Positions 51,290 to 59,497 of a stretch of DNA of 64,000 nucleotides are shown here, in pieces. The notes below the pieces were generated by a model that saw only the letters and a list, made by a program, of their open reading frames with translations, searched no databases and had not been told where the DNA came from. Every line of letters begins with the position of its first letter. The first letter of the stretch is position 1. Both the position numbers and the translations under genes were made by a program. Source of the DNA: Mucilaginibacter hurinus (GTDB lineage Bacteria; Bacteroidota; Bacteroidia; Sphingobacteriales; Sphingobacteriaceae); contig NZ_QGDC01000006.1 in the NCBI RefSeq assembly GCF_003324525.1, forward strand, positions 124,001 to 188,000. The letters run 5' to 3'.

Positions 51290-52159
51290 ATGCGTTTTGC
51301 TCTATTGATAATCACCTACACGTCTGCCCGGCAAACGAAAAGGATGATTGATAAACTTGATAACGGCAATTTCGATTTTTACATTCACCTTGATAAAAAG
51401 GTAGACATTGATACACATAAAATATTGTTTGATAAGGCAAACGTTTTTTTTATGAAAAACCGTCTTGACATAAAGTGGGGTGGATCAAATACCATGAAAG
51501 CTGCCTTTAACGGGATACGTGAAATTGTAGCATCAGGCAAGGAATATGCATTTATCAACCTGCTAAGCGGGCAGGATTATCCTATCAAATCAGCTTCATT
51601 TATACAGGATTTTTTAAGCGCCAACGTTGGTAAGCAATTTATTAAATACTGGAGTTTTAAAGGAGAGTGGGAAGAAGCATTTGAAAGAATAAATAAATAT
51701 CATCTTACCGATTTTTCATTCAAAGGCAAATACACCGTTCAAAAGCTTATTAACCGGTTAGTAAAGCGCCCGGGGCCACCAGTGGACTTAAAATTTTACG
51801 GTACAAATTCTACATTTTGGTCTTTAAGTCCTGACTGTGCAATGTATGTGGTTGATTATGTGGATAAGAACCGCAAATTGCAAAAATTCTTTAAATACAG
51901 CTGGGGTAATGATGAGTTTATTATGCAAACTATAATCATGAATTCGCATTATAAAGACGCTGCAGTAAATAATAATTACAGGTATGTGGATTGGTCGGAA
52001 GGAGGAGCGCGCCCCAAATTTTTAACGGTTGCAGATTACGACAAACTTGCGGCGTCAAATTGTTTGTTTGCCCGCAAATTTAGCGTTGACGTTGACGAAC
52101 AGATACTTGACATGATAGATGAAGCGAACAAAAAGCAACTAGATGGCCTACATTATTAA
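51290..52159 (+). CDS. Glycosyltransferase family 14 (core-2/I-branching type)
   Basis: A 289-residue transferase of the beta-1,6-N-acetylglucosaminyltransferase/xylosyltransferase family. MRFALLIITYTSARQTKR, IHLDKKVDIDTH near 33, IKWGGSNTMKAAFNGIRE near 60, FINLLSGQDYPIKS near 84, GTNSTFWSLSPDCA near 167 and WGNDEFIMQTIIMN near 202 match the family. No signal anchor, so cytoplasmic. It overlaps the next gene by 17 bases and forms a three-gene operon with it and the aminotransferase. Confidence 0.9.
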   Translation: MRFALLIITYTSARQTKRMIDKLDNGNFDFYIHLDKKVDIDTHKILFDKANVFFMKNRLDIKWGGSNTMKAAFNGIREIVASGKEYAFINLLSGQDYPIKSASFIQDFLSANVGKQFIKYWSFKGEWEEAFERINKYHLTDFSFKGKYTVQKLINRLVKRPGPPVDLKFYGTNSTFWSLSPDCAMYVVDYVDKNRKLQKFFKYSWGNDEFIMQTIIMNSHYKDAAVNNNYRYVDWSEGGARPKFLTVADYDKLAASNCLFARKFSVDVDEQILDMIDEANKKQLDGLHY

Positions 52160-52511
52160 TGCCCAAACTTTTACAGATGCGCGTGGGTCGCTGAACTCTA
52201 TTGATAAGTTACTGCCTTTTGATATAAAAAGGGTTTATTACATATACGGTATTAACCCTGCCCTTGACAGGGGGGGCCACCGGCATATGGAGACTGTAGA
52301 GGGCTTATTTTGCCTTAACGGCAGTTGTACTGTACACATTGATAACGGTACCACCACCCAGGATATAGTACTAAATAACCCTTCTGTTTGCCTAGTTGTT
52401 GAGCCTGGAGACTGGCATGTTATGGATAATTTCGGAAAAGATACTGTACTGCTGGGTATTGCCTCCACTCATCATGACAAGGCTGACTATATTTACGAAC
52501 CTTATCGATAA
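52143..52511 (+). CDS. FdtA/QdtA-like cupin (sugar 3,4-ketoisomerase family)
   Basis: A 122-residue cupin similar to dTDP-4-keto-6-deoxyglucose 3,4-ketoisomerases. The family block is seen as DRGGHRHMETVEGLFCLNGSC near 40 and VEPGDWHVMDNF near 82. In FdtA-type enzymes the block reads His-x-His-x4-Gln; here the Gln place is not a Gln, so activity may differ. With the following aminotransferase it would make a 3-amino-3,6-dideoxy-hexose nucleotide; the needed RmlA/RmlB and an acetyltransferase are not in the window. Confidence 0.85.
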   Translation: MAYIINAQTFTDARGSLNSIDKLLPFDIKRVYYIYGINPALDRGGHRHMETVEGLFCLNGSCTVHIDNGTTTQDIVLNNPSVCLVVEPGDWHVMDNFGKDTVLLGIASTHHDKADYIYEPYR

Positions 52512-52517
52512 TGGTGT

Positions 52518-53603
52518 ATGATACCCTATGAAGACCTGAAGAGGCTTAACCGGCCATTTGAAGAACAATTCCAGCAGAGGTATAGCGATTTCATAAAAAA
52601 AGGCCATTATATACTGGGCGAAGAGCTTGCATCATTTGAAAAAGCATTTGCCGCTTACCATAATGTGCCGCATTGTATAGGAGTATCTAACGGACTTGAT
52701 GCGCTTATACTGTCATTAAAGGCGTGCCGGTTGCCTGCCGGGGCAGAGGTTATTGTGCCTGCCCACACTTACATTGCTACCATACTGGCCATATTGAATT
52801 GCCAGCTTAAGCCGGTTTTGATAGAACCCGATATCAACACTTACAATATTGACCCTGAAAAAATCGAAGAAGCTATTACTGCCAATACAAAAGCAATAAT
52901 GGTAGTCCATTTATATGGTAAGTGCTGCAACATGGGTGCTATAATGCGTATAAAGCAAAAGTATAACCTGGTACTGATTGAAGATTGTGCGCAGGCGCAC
53001 GGTGCTGCATACCAGGGTAGGCTTGCCGGTACGTTTGGTGAGTTTGGCGCATTTAGTTTTTATCCTACAAAAAACCTGGGTGCGCTGGGTGATGCCGGCG
53101 GCGTTTTGGTGCAGGACCAAACCAATGCCGAAATGCTGCTAAAATTGCGTAATTACGGCTCAAAAGTAAAGTACTATAACGATGTAATAGGCCAAAATGC
53201 CCGGTTAGATGAATTGCAAGCTGCGTTTTTGAGTGTAAAGCTGGCTTATCTTCACCAGATGAACGCTCATCGGAATAAGTTGGCGAATTTATATTTCGAT
53301 AATCTTACAGACAAGTTTGTGTTGCCGGCACGTGACCACGACTATCATGACGTATTCCACATATTTAGCATACGCCACCCGCGGCGTGACGATTTACAAG
53401 CCTATTTGCTAAAACACCAGATAGGCACAGTGATCCATTATCCTGTTGCACCGCATCGGCAAAAAGCGTTAAAGGATGTTTTTACAGGAAGTTATCCAAT
53501 TACGGAGGAGATACACCGCACCACATTAAGCCTGCCATGCTCATTTTGCCATACCGAAGATGAAGTTTACCAGGTAATAGAGGTGTTAAACAAGTATAAA
53601 TAA
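52518..53603 (+). CDS. DegT/DnrJ/EryC1/StrS sugar aminotransferase
   Basis: A 361-residue PLP enzyme that aminates keto-sugar nucleotides. GVSNGLDALILSLKA near 54, VPAHTYIATILAI near 75, IEDCAQAHGAAYQGRLAGTFGEFGAFSFYPTKNLG: the PLP lysine is in FYPTKNLGALGDAGG near 180. It is six bases after the ketoisomerase-like gene. Together they resemble FdtA-FdtB pairs for 3-amino sugars, used in surface glycans. Confidence 0.93.
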   Translation: MIPYEDLKRLNRPFEEQFQQRYSDFIKKGHYILGEELASFEKAFAAYHNVPHCIGVSNGLDALILSLKACRLPAGAEVIVPAHTYIATILAILNCQLKPVLIEPDINTYNIDPEKIEEAITANTKAIMVVHLYGKCCNMGAIMRIKQKYNLVLIEDCAQAHGAAYQGRLAGTFGEFGAFSFYPTKNLGALGDAGGVLVQDQTNAEMLLKLRNYGSKVKYYNDVIGQNARLDELQAAFLSVKLAYLHQMNAHRNKLANLYFDNLTDKFVLPARDHDYHDVFHIFSIRHPRRDDLQAYLLKHQIGTVIHYPVAPHRQKALKDVFTGSYPITEEIHRTTLSLPCSFCHTEDEVYQVIEVLNKYK

Positions 53604-53608
53604 AAAAA

Positions 53609-53637
53609 GGCCGCGGTGTTTACTGACACAAACGGCC
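53609..53637 (-). terminator. Terminator after the Gly/Thr-repeat protein gene
   Basis: On the minus strand GGCCG pairs with CGGCC, with an inner GTGT/ACAC pair, and is followed by seven T (53602-53608). It might also stop transcription of the aminotransferase operon from the other side. Confidence 0.7.
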
Positions 53638-53660
53638 ACTTATTCAATTAACACTAAAAA

Positions 53661-54122
53661 CTATTTTTGCGGGGGTGTGGTGGTTCCGCTGCTGCCAGTA
53701 CCGGGTGTACCGGTAGTTCCTCCGGTGCCGGGGCTGTTACCTGAACTTCCTGTATCTGAATTACCGGTTCCTGTACCTGTTCCGGTACCTGTACCATTAT
53801 TTGTACCTGTTCCTGTACTAGTGCCTGTGCCATTAGTAGTTCCGGTACCATTACTTGTCCCGGTTCCATTATTCCAGGTTCCGTGACTTCTGTCTCCTTT
53901 CTTGTCTTTCTTTTTCATACGATTTCCATCTGTACTTCTGTCAGAAGACGAAGAACTTCCAGAAGTTACAGTTGTTGAAGGAGAAGACTGGGTGGTTGAC
54001 CCGGGCTGGCCCTTAGCGGCTTTAGTAGTGTCCTGGCTCCTCACATCATGATTTTGGGCCTGTGCGCTATGTAGTATCAATGCCCCGGCGGCAGTGATAA
54101 TAGCTAAACATAATTTTTTCAT
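53661..54122 (-). CDS. Secreted low-complexity Gly/Thr/Asn-repeat protein
   Basis: A 153-residue exported protein: signal peptide MKKLCLAIITAAGALILH (cleavage near AQAQ), a Ser/Thr-rich part (SSPSTTVTSGSSSSS), a basic patch NRMKKKDKKGDRSHG, then from about 82 an imperfect NGTGT/SNGTGT/TNGTGT repeat array and a Gly/Ser/Thr/Pro tail. No folded domain is visible. The DNA of the array is itself an imperfect repeat (GGTACC-like units), so repeat number may vary. Probably a cell-surface or wall-associated protein; function unknown. Confidence 0.75.
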   Translation of the reverse strand: MKKLCLAIITAAGALILHSAQAQNHDVRSQDTTKAAKGQPGSTTQSSPSTTVTSGSSSSSDRSTDGNRMKKKDKKGDRSHGTWNNGTGTSNGTGTTNGTGTSTGTGTNNGTGTGTGTGTGNSDTGSSGNSPGTGGTTGTPGTGSSGTTTPPQK

Positions 54123-54331
54123 AGTGATATATTTTTATATTAAACCTTTACCAATAACACTATAATAAATTAACTTGTTTTTAAAAATAATTCTTATTTA
54201 GAAATTTTTATAAAAAAATGGTTTTTACGTAACGGTAAAGTGCAGCTGTAAGATGGTACGCCCATTTTCGCTGTAATTAAATTTGCAGATACGCTTGCAA
54301 GTAACAGGCAAATTTTATTTAGTTTTATGGC

Positions 54332-55066
54332 ATGATAAGATGCCTTGTAGTTGACGATGAGCCATTGGCTTTAAACATACTGGAAGACTATATCTCCAAA
54401 ATGCCATTCTTGTCATTGGTAAAGTCCACTACTAACCCCATCGAGGCGCTCACCATGGTGCAGGCGGGCGCTGCCGACCTGATTTTTTTAGACGTGCAGA
54501 TGCCCGAGCTAACTGGGATTCAATTTTTAAAAATTGCTAATGGAAAAGCTAAGGTTATATTAACTACGGCATACCCGGAGTATGCTTTAGAAGGCTACGA
54601 ACTTGATGTAGTTGATTATTTGCTCAAGCCTATTGCTTTTGACAGGTTTTATAAAGCGGTGCAAAAAGCACAAGGTATACTTCAGCCGTCTCTTGCTGCG
54701 CCTCAACCAGTGGCGCATGTACAGGTACAACAACAGCAGGACTTTTTAAACGATTTTATTTTTGTAAAAACCGAGCATAAAATACAAAAGGTATATCTGC
54801 ACAATATATTATTCATCGAGGGTTTAAAGGATTATATATCAATTTTTACGACCACAGAACGTATTATTACGCTCCAGAACATGAAGAAGATGGAGGACAC
54901 GTTGCCTGGCAAATACTTTATAAGGGTGCACAGGTCTTACATTGTATCTATTGATAAGATAGATAGTATCGAGCGTAGCCGCATATTTATCGGTGATAAA
55001 ATTATCCCGGTGGGTGATACTTACCGCGACGAGTTTTTTAAGATTGTTGACGGAAAGAACGTGTAA
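54332..55066 (+). CDS. LytTR-family response regulator
   Basis: A 244-residue two-domain regulator. Receiver domain with acidic pair in VVDDEP (8-9), phospho-acceptor Asp54 in IFLDVQMPE, TTAYPEYALEGYE near 82 and LLKPI near 105. The DNA-binding LytTR domain follows a Gln-rich linker (VAHVQVQQQQDF) from about 145: FVKTEHKIQKVYLHNILFIEGLKDYIS and VHRSYIVSIDKIDSIERSRI. Likely partner is the LytS-like kinase at 50119-51129, although four genes and a repeat protein separate them. Confidence 0.94.
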   Translation: MIRCLVVDDEPLALNILEDYISKMPFLSLVKSTTNPIEALTMVQAGAADLIFLDVQMPELTGIQFLKIANGKAKVILTTAYPEYALEGYELDVVDYLLKPIAFDRFYKAVQKAQGILQPSLAAPQPVAHVQVQQQQDFLNDFIFVKTEHKIQKVYLHNILFIEGLKDYISIFTTTERIITLQNMKKMEDTLPGKYFIRVHRSYIVSIDKIDSIERSRIFIGDKIIPVGDTYRDEFFKIVDGKNV

Positions 55067-55152
55067 TTAATTATTCAGAATTGGCTGCTGGCCGCTTTCC
55101 AAAGATTCATTCTTAATATAAGGTAATGCTGTAATACTACAAGTAGATCACA

Positions 55153-55887
55153 TTAGCCTCTTACTTTTTCCCTTATCCTGTTTTCTACTTCTTTCACCAC
55201 TTCATCAACCGGGCGTTTATTTACTTCAATTGGTTCAAGTACCTCCCAGGTCATGGGTATGAATGTGTTCAATGGATATAAACCATAGCGTATCATCTTC
55301 CATGAGTTGCTGATTGCCACAGGCACTAGTAAAGCATCGGGACACTTTTTTAACAACGTGGCAATACCTGCCGATTGGAAGGTTTTTACCCGTCCGTCCT
55401 TTGAACGGGTACCTTCGGGGAATATCATAGCAGACCAATTGTTTTCTTTCATGCGGGTACCAAGCTTTACCAGTTCCATAATTGATTGGCGCGGATCGTT
55501 ACGGTCAATATTAGCGCCGCCACCAACTTTTAAGTTGTATGATATTGAAGGTACACCTTTAGTGAGTTCTATCTTCGAGATAAATTTAGCATGATATTTC
55601 CTGAAGAAGTATATCATGGGTGGTATATCAAATAAGCTTTGATGGTTAGCAATAATTATCATAGGCCTGCCCACAGGCAACTCCTGTTTATTAATAAATT
55701 TTACCGAGTTAAACAGTATGTAATAAGTACCTATTAAAAAAAAGTTCAGCACATCAACAGAACGTTTGTGCGCTTCGTAACCGAATACCCGGTAGCTTAT
55801 CCATTGTATAGGCTGAAAAATAAAAAGTATCAGAAAGAAAGCTACAATAGCAATTGGCGTCAGGAAATAGCCTAAAAACTTTTTCAT
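55153..55887 (-). CDS. 1-acyl-sn-glycerol-3-phosphate acyltransferase (PlsC-like)
   Basis: A 244-residue membrane acyltransferase of phospholipid synthesis, making phosphatidic acid from lysophosphatidic acid. Hydrophobic segment 5-25; acyltransferase motifs HQSLFD in ANHQSLFDIPPM near 82 (His-x4-Asp), GGGANIDRNDPRQ near 126 and FPEGTRSKDG near 156; VPVAISNSW near 190. It has a good promoter and is transcribed alone. Confidence 0.9.
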   Translation of the reverse strand: MKKFLGYFLTPIAIVAFFLILFIFQPIQWISYRVFGYEAHKRSVDVLNFFLIGTYYILFNSVKFINKQELPVGRPMIIIANHQSLFDIPPMIYFFRKYHAKFISKIELTKGVPSISYNLKVGGGANIDRNDPRQSIMELVKLGTRMKENNWSAMIFPEGTRSKDGRVKTFQSAGIATLLKKCPDALLVPVAISNSWKMIRYGLYPLNTFIPMTWEVLEPIEVNKRPVDEVVKEVENRIREKVRG

Positions 55888-55894
55888 GGAATTG

Positions 55895-55928
55895 CAAAGG
55901 TAATAAATGGTTGTAAATGTTTGAACAA
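55895..55928 (-). promoter_or_regulatory. Promoter close to the plsC-like start
   Basis: On the minus strand TTG (55926-55928), 23 bases, TACCTTTG (55895-55902), ending seven bases before the ATG at 55887. Confidence 0.65.
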
Positions 55929-56007
55929 GCTATAGCAGATGTAATTGCCGAAATTCCCGCGTTAACGTTATCGCCAAATACTGTAAGCACTAATGTAAGA
56001 GATGTAA

Positions 56008-56556
56008 CTATGTAAGGCTTAATTTAGTCTTTAATATCCCCGCTACCGACATAGAATCGGTGATCTCTCCACGGCAAACCATTTGATATACATCTTCAAA
56101 AGGTAGCTTTTTTATAACCAGCTGTTCGGTTTCTTCCGGCTGCGCTTGGTGTTGTTCCAGATTTTTGGCAAGGTAAATGATGGCCAGTTCATCACTCACC
56201 GAGTTCGATAAATGCATTCTTAGCAGTTCTGTCCACTCGCTGGCAACAAGGCCCGTTTCTTCCAAGAGTTCCCGTTTTGCAGAGTCAAGAGGATCAATGC
56301 CTATCGGTCCGCCACCTTCAGGAATCTCCCAGCTGTACTGGTCGGTGGGGAACCGGTATTGGCCAACTATATACGTATTCAAATCTGTATCCAGCGGAAT
56401 AATACCTATTGCCAGGTTTTTGAAGTGAACTTTACCATATATACCCGGGTTGCCGGCTGGATTTATCACCTGGTATTCGGTTACGTTTATCCATGGGTTA
56501 TCATACTCTTCTTTCTGAGATATTATCTGCCAGGGGTTATCTTCAGTGTGATACAT
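56008..56556 (-). CDS. NUDIX hydrolase
   Basis: A 182-residue hydrolase of nucleoside diphosphate derivatives, similar to the ADP-ribose/GDP-sugar pyrophosphatase group (IPEGGG motif before the Nudix helix). The box reads GGGPIGIDPLDSAKRELLEETG: the catalytic REx2EE part is intact, but the first conserved Glu of the Nudix box (G-x5-E) is Ile here. The start has no clear Shine-Dalgarno. It is 21 bases downstream of nhaA on the same strand and may share its mRNA. Confidence 0.88.
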   Translation of the reverse strand: MYHTEDNPWQIISQKEEYDNPWINVTEYQVINPAGNPGIYGKVHFKNLAIGIIPLDTDLNTYIVGQYRFPTDQYSWEIPEGGGPIGIDPLDSAKRELLEETGLVASEWTELLRMHLSNSVSDELAIIYLAKNLEQHQAQPEETEQLVIKKLPFEDVYQMVCRGEITDSMSVAGILKTKLSLT

Positions 56557-56577
56557 CGCTTGTTCGGAGATTTTATT

Positions 56578-57888
56578 TTAGTTAAGTGGCTTGGAGACCT
56601 TTTTTAATATTAATGTTCCTAATATGCCTGCCGTTACCGACGCTATCAGAATGCCATATTTTGCCTGATCAATAAACACCGGATTTTTAAACGCCAGTCC
56701 GCTGATAAATAACGACATAGTAAACCCTATACCAGCTAACATGGCCACTCCAGTAATATGTTTCCAGTTAGCCTGGTCTGGTAGGCTGGCGAGTTTGAGC
56801 TTAACCATAACCCAGCAGAATAACAGTATTCCACAAAACTTTCCAATCAATAGTCCTGCGGTTACGCCTATGGATACGGGGTTGATAATGGAAGTTAAAA
56901 AGTCGGTTTGGATAACAATGCCTGCATTGGCAAGTGCAAACAGCGGCATTATACCAAAGGCAACCCATGGGTGCAGGGCATGTTCAATGCTTTGTAGCGG
57001 TGTTTCTGCTGCCATGCTCAGGCTTTTTACCTTTTGAATAGTCATATTCTGTCGGGGGGTAATCAGGCTGCCGCGCTCAGGTATATCGCTCTCGAAATCG
57101 TAAGATAGTTTCCTCAAATTGTTTGAATAGATATGTTCATTTATTTTTGTAACTGCCGGGATGGTAAATGCCACCAGAACCCCTGCTATAGTAGCGTGAA
57201 CACCAGATAATAAGAAGCCGATCCAAACACCAACTCCAATTATAAGGTAGAACAGGCTGCTTCTTATACCGATAATATTTCCGACTATTAAAATTAACAA
57301 AAATCCAGTGCCTATACCGAGCGCTAAAAAGTTAATTTCTGCAGTGTAAAAAAACGCAATAACCAATACAGCACCCAGGTCGTCAGCTACGGCAAGTGCT
57401 GATAGAAATACTTTTACCGAACCCGGAATATGCTTACTGGCCATGGATAGCAAGGCCAGGGCAAATGCTATGTCGGTAGCCATCGGGATTCCCCACCCGT
57501 GGTCGGCTTCTGTCCCCATATTGATGTAAAAATAAATCAAAGCCGGTACAACCATGCCACCCACCGCTGCAGTCATCGGCAAAGCTGCTTTTTTTAGGCT
57601 TGAGAGTTCACCTTCCATAAACTCGCGTTTAAGCTCAAGCCCTATTACAAAAAAGAATACCGCCATCAACCCATCGTTTATCCAGATATGCAATGGGTGG
57701 TTTAGCAGGTGGTTATCAAAACCAACCGAAAAATTGATTTCCCAAATATGATGGTAACTTTCATAAGATAAATTTGCCCAAAGTATTGCTGCAACCACAG
57801 CTAAAAGCAATACAACACCACTGGTATATTCTAAATGGATGAACCTGCTTACGGGAGCTATTATTTTATCTATGGCTGTTTTTTGCAT
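56578..57888 (-). CDS. nhaA: Na+/H+ antiporter NhaA
   Basis: A 436-residue inner membrane antiporter that exports Na+ in exchange for protons. Twelve membrane helices; the ion-binding region shows PMATDIAFALALLSM near 138 and the two adjacent aspartates in ALAVADDLGAVLVIAFFYT near 167. The loop GLELKREFMEGELSSLKKA near 82 is typical. Transcribed with the NUDIX gene downstream. Confidence 0.96.
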   Translation of the reverse strand: MQKTAIDKIIAPVSRFIHLEYTSGVVLLLAVVAAILWANLSYESYHHIWEINFSVGFDNHLLNHPLHIWINDGLMAVFFFVIGLELKREFMEGELSSLKKAALPMTAAVGGMVVPALIYFYINMGTEADHGWGIPMATDIAFALALLSMASKHIPGSVKVFLSALAVADDLGAVLVIAFFYTAEINFLALGIGTGFLLILIVGNIIGIRSSLFYLIIGVGVWIGFLLSGVHATIAGVLVAFTIPAVTKINEHIYSNNLRKLSYDFESDIPERGSLITPRQNMTIQKVKSLSMAAETPLQSIEHALHPWVAFGIMPLFALANAGIVIQTDFLTSIINPVSIGVTAGLLIGKFCGILLFCWVMVKLKLASLPDQANWKHITGVAMLAGIGFTMSLFISGLAFKNPVFIDQAKYGILIASVTAGILGTLILKKVSKPLN

Positions 57889-57977
57889 AGTGATTTATTA
57901 GGGTGTCTTAATCCTATTTGCTAGTGGTTTCCTATCCGTTAAATGCGATAACTACGTTACAATAGAGTAATGTAACA

Positions 57978-58005
57978 AAAAACGCGCTTAAATTAGCGCG
58001 TTTTT
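57978..58005 (-). terminator. Rho-independent terminator after metK
   Basis: AAAAACGCGCT and AGCGCGTTTTT form an 11-base-pair stem with a six-base loop; it is symmetrical and could act both ways. Confidence 0.92.
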
Positions 58006-58050
58006 GATTTTTTAATCTGTTTTCGGTTCGGCTTAAAGCAATTATCTAAT

Positions 58051-59301
58051 TTACAGCCCGAAAGCCTCCTTTACCTTATCAACATAATCCAGTTTCTCCC
58101 AGGTAAACAGCTCAACGTCTGTAGTAACCTTAGCACCTTCCGGGCTCACAAAGTTTTTAGTTACAGTGCTGCTCGCTTTGCCAAAGTGACCATAAGCAGC
58201 AGTTTCGCTGTATATAGGATTGCGCAGTTTTAAGCGCGTTTCGATAGCATACGGACGCATATCAAAAATACCCTCTACTTTCTTGGCTATCTCACCATCA
58301 GTCAGGTTTACTTTGCCCGTACCGTAGGTGTTAATATATATACCCATCGGCTCGGCTACGCCTATCGCGTATGATACCTGCACAAGTACTTCAGTACATA
58401 CACCGGCAGCCACCAGGTTTTTAGCAATGTGCCGCGTAGCGTAAGCTGCAGAGCGGTCAACTTTTGACGGGTCTTTACCCGAAAATGCGCCGCCACCATG
58501 CGCGCCTTTCCCGCCGTATGTATCAACAATGATTTTACGTCCGGTTAGGCCGGTATCGCCATGCGGCCCACCGATAACAAATTTTCCGGTAGGGTTAATA
58601 TGATATTTTATAGCATCGTTAAACAGGTGTGCGTACTTAGGGTATTTAGCTTTAACCCGCGGAATGAGAATCCCTATAATATCCTCGCGTATTTTTGCAA
58701 GCATAGCTGTTTCTTCACCAAAATCATCATGCTGGGTAGATATTACAATGGCATCTATGCGTACAGGCTGGTTATTATCATCATACTCAAGCGTAACCTG
58801 CGATTTTGCATCAGGTCGCAAATATTTAATATCCGTCAATTCACGGCGTATGGCGGCAAGTTCTATCAGTAGCGCGTGCGCAAGGTCAAGCGCTAAAGGC
58901 ATGTAATTATCAGTTTCTACGGTCGCGTAACCAAACATCATACCCTGGTCGCCCGCGCCCTGGTCTTCCTTAATCTTACGTTCAACACCCTGGTTAATAT
59001 CAGGCGATTGCTCATGAATGGCCGATAATACGCCGCATGAGTTACCGTCAAACATATATTCGCCCTTTGTGTAACCAATTTTATTAATTACGTCGCGGGC
59101 AATTTTTTGTACATCAAGATAAGCTTTTGATTTTACCTCGCCTGCCAAAATAACTTGCCCGGTAGTAACTAAAGTTTCGCAGGCTACTTTTGATTCTGGA
59201 TCGAAAGCTAAAAACTGGTCGATTAATGCATCTGATATCTGGTCGGCAACTTTATCAGGATGCCCTTCTGATACAGATTCTGAAGTGAATAAGTATGACA
59301 T
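58051..59301 (-). CDS. metK: S-adenosylmethionine synthetase
   Basis: A 416-residue enzyme making SAM from methionine and ATP. The start at 59301 ([21 protein letters not shown]) is the family's; the longer frame upstream is leader sequence. Signature blocks: [12 protein letters not shown] near 119 and [19 protein letters not shown] near 285; [21 protein letters not shown] precedes it. A leader of about 155 bases lies between the -7 box and the start. Confidence 0.98.
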   Translation of the reverse strand: MSYLFTSESVSEGHPDKVADQISDALIDQFLAFDPESKVACETLVTTGQVILAGEVKSKAYLDVQKIARDVINKIGYTKGEYMFDGNSCGVLSAIHEQSPDINQGVERKIKEDQGAGDQGMMFGYATVETDNYMPLALDLAHALLIELAAIRRELTDIKYLRPDAKSQVTLEYDDNNQPVRIDAIVISTQHDDFGEETAMLAKIREDIIGILIPRVKAKYPKYAHLFNDAIKYHINPTGKFVIGGPHGDTGLTGRKIIVDTYGGKGAHGGGAFSGKDPSKVDRSAAYATRHIAKNLVAAGVCTEVLVQVSYAIGVAEPMGIYINTYGTGKVNLTDGEIAKKVEGIFDMRPYAIETRLKLRNPIYSETAAYGHFGKASSTVTKNFVSPEGAKVTTDVELFTWEKLDYVDKVKEAFGL

Positions 59302-59458
59302 ATATATTAAGATTAAAGAAAGGGGGCGAATATTGATAAACGCGGTAAAAAAAGAAGCAGATTTTAGCACTTTTTTACGTGGTTGCAATTCATTACCGTG
59401 CCGGCAATTTAAATCAGTCCACTTTCAGCGCGCTAAATTAAAACAATTTTTACAAAGC

Positions 59459-59466
59459 CAAAAATA
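59459..59466 (-). promoter_or_regulatory. -7 promoter box for metK
   Basis: On the minus strand TATTTTTG, 157 bases before the metK start. It sits back to back with the box for the lipid kinase (five bases apart), so the two divergent promoters overlap. Confidence 0.5.
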
Positions 59467-59470
59467 GCTT

Positions 59471-59478
59471 TACTTTTG
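59471..59478 (+). promoter_or_regulatory. -7 promoter box for the lipid kinase gene
   Basis: TACTTTTG, 19 bases before the TTG start at 59498. No -33 TTG. Confidence 0.5.
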
Positions 59479-59497
59479 GTGCCTAAATTACAGGTAG

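Noticed and set aside
53677-53886. Val/Pro-rich 69-residue frame on the plus strand
   Set aside because: It is the complement of the Gly/Thr repeat array; the repeat keeps all frames open.
50119-54122. Genomic island around the sugar operon
   Set aside because: No integrase, tRNA target, direct repeats or clear base composition change are visible; the genes fit the surroundings.
59302-59460. SAM riboswitch before metK
   Set aside because: I cannot draw the conserved stems or recognise the core sequence of any known SAM riboswitch class.
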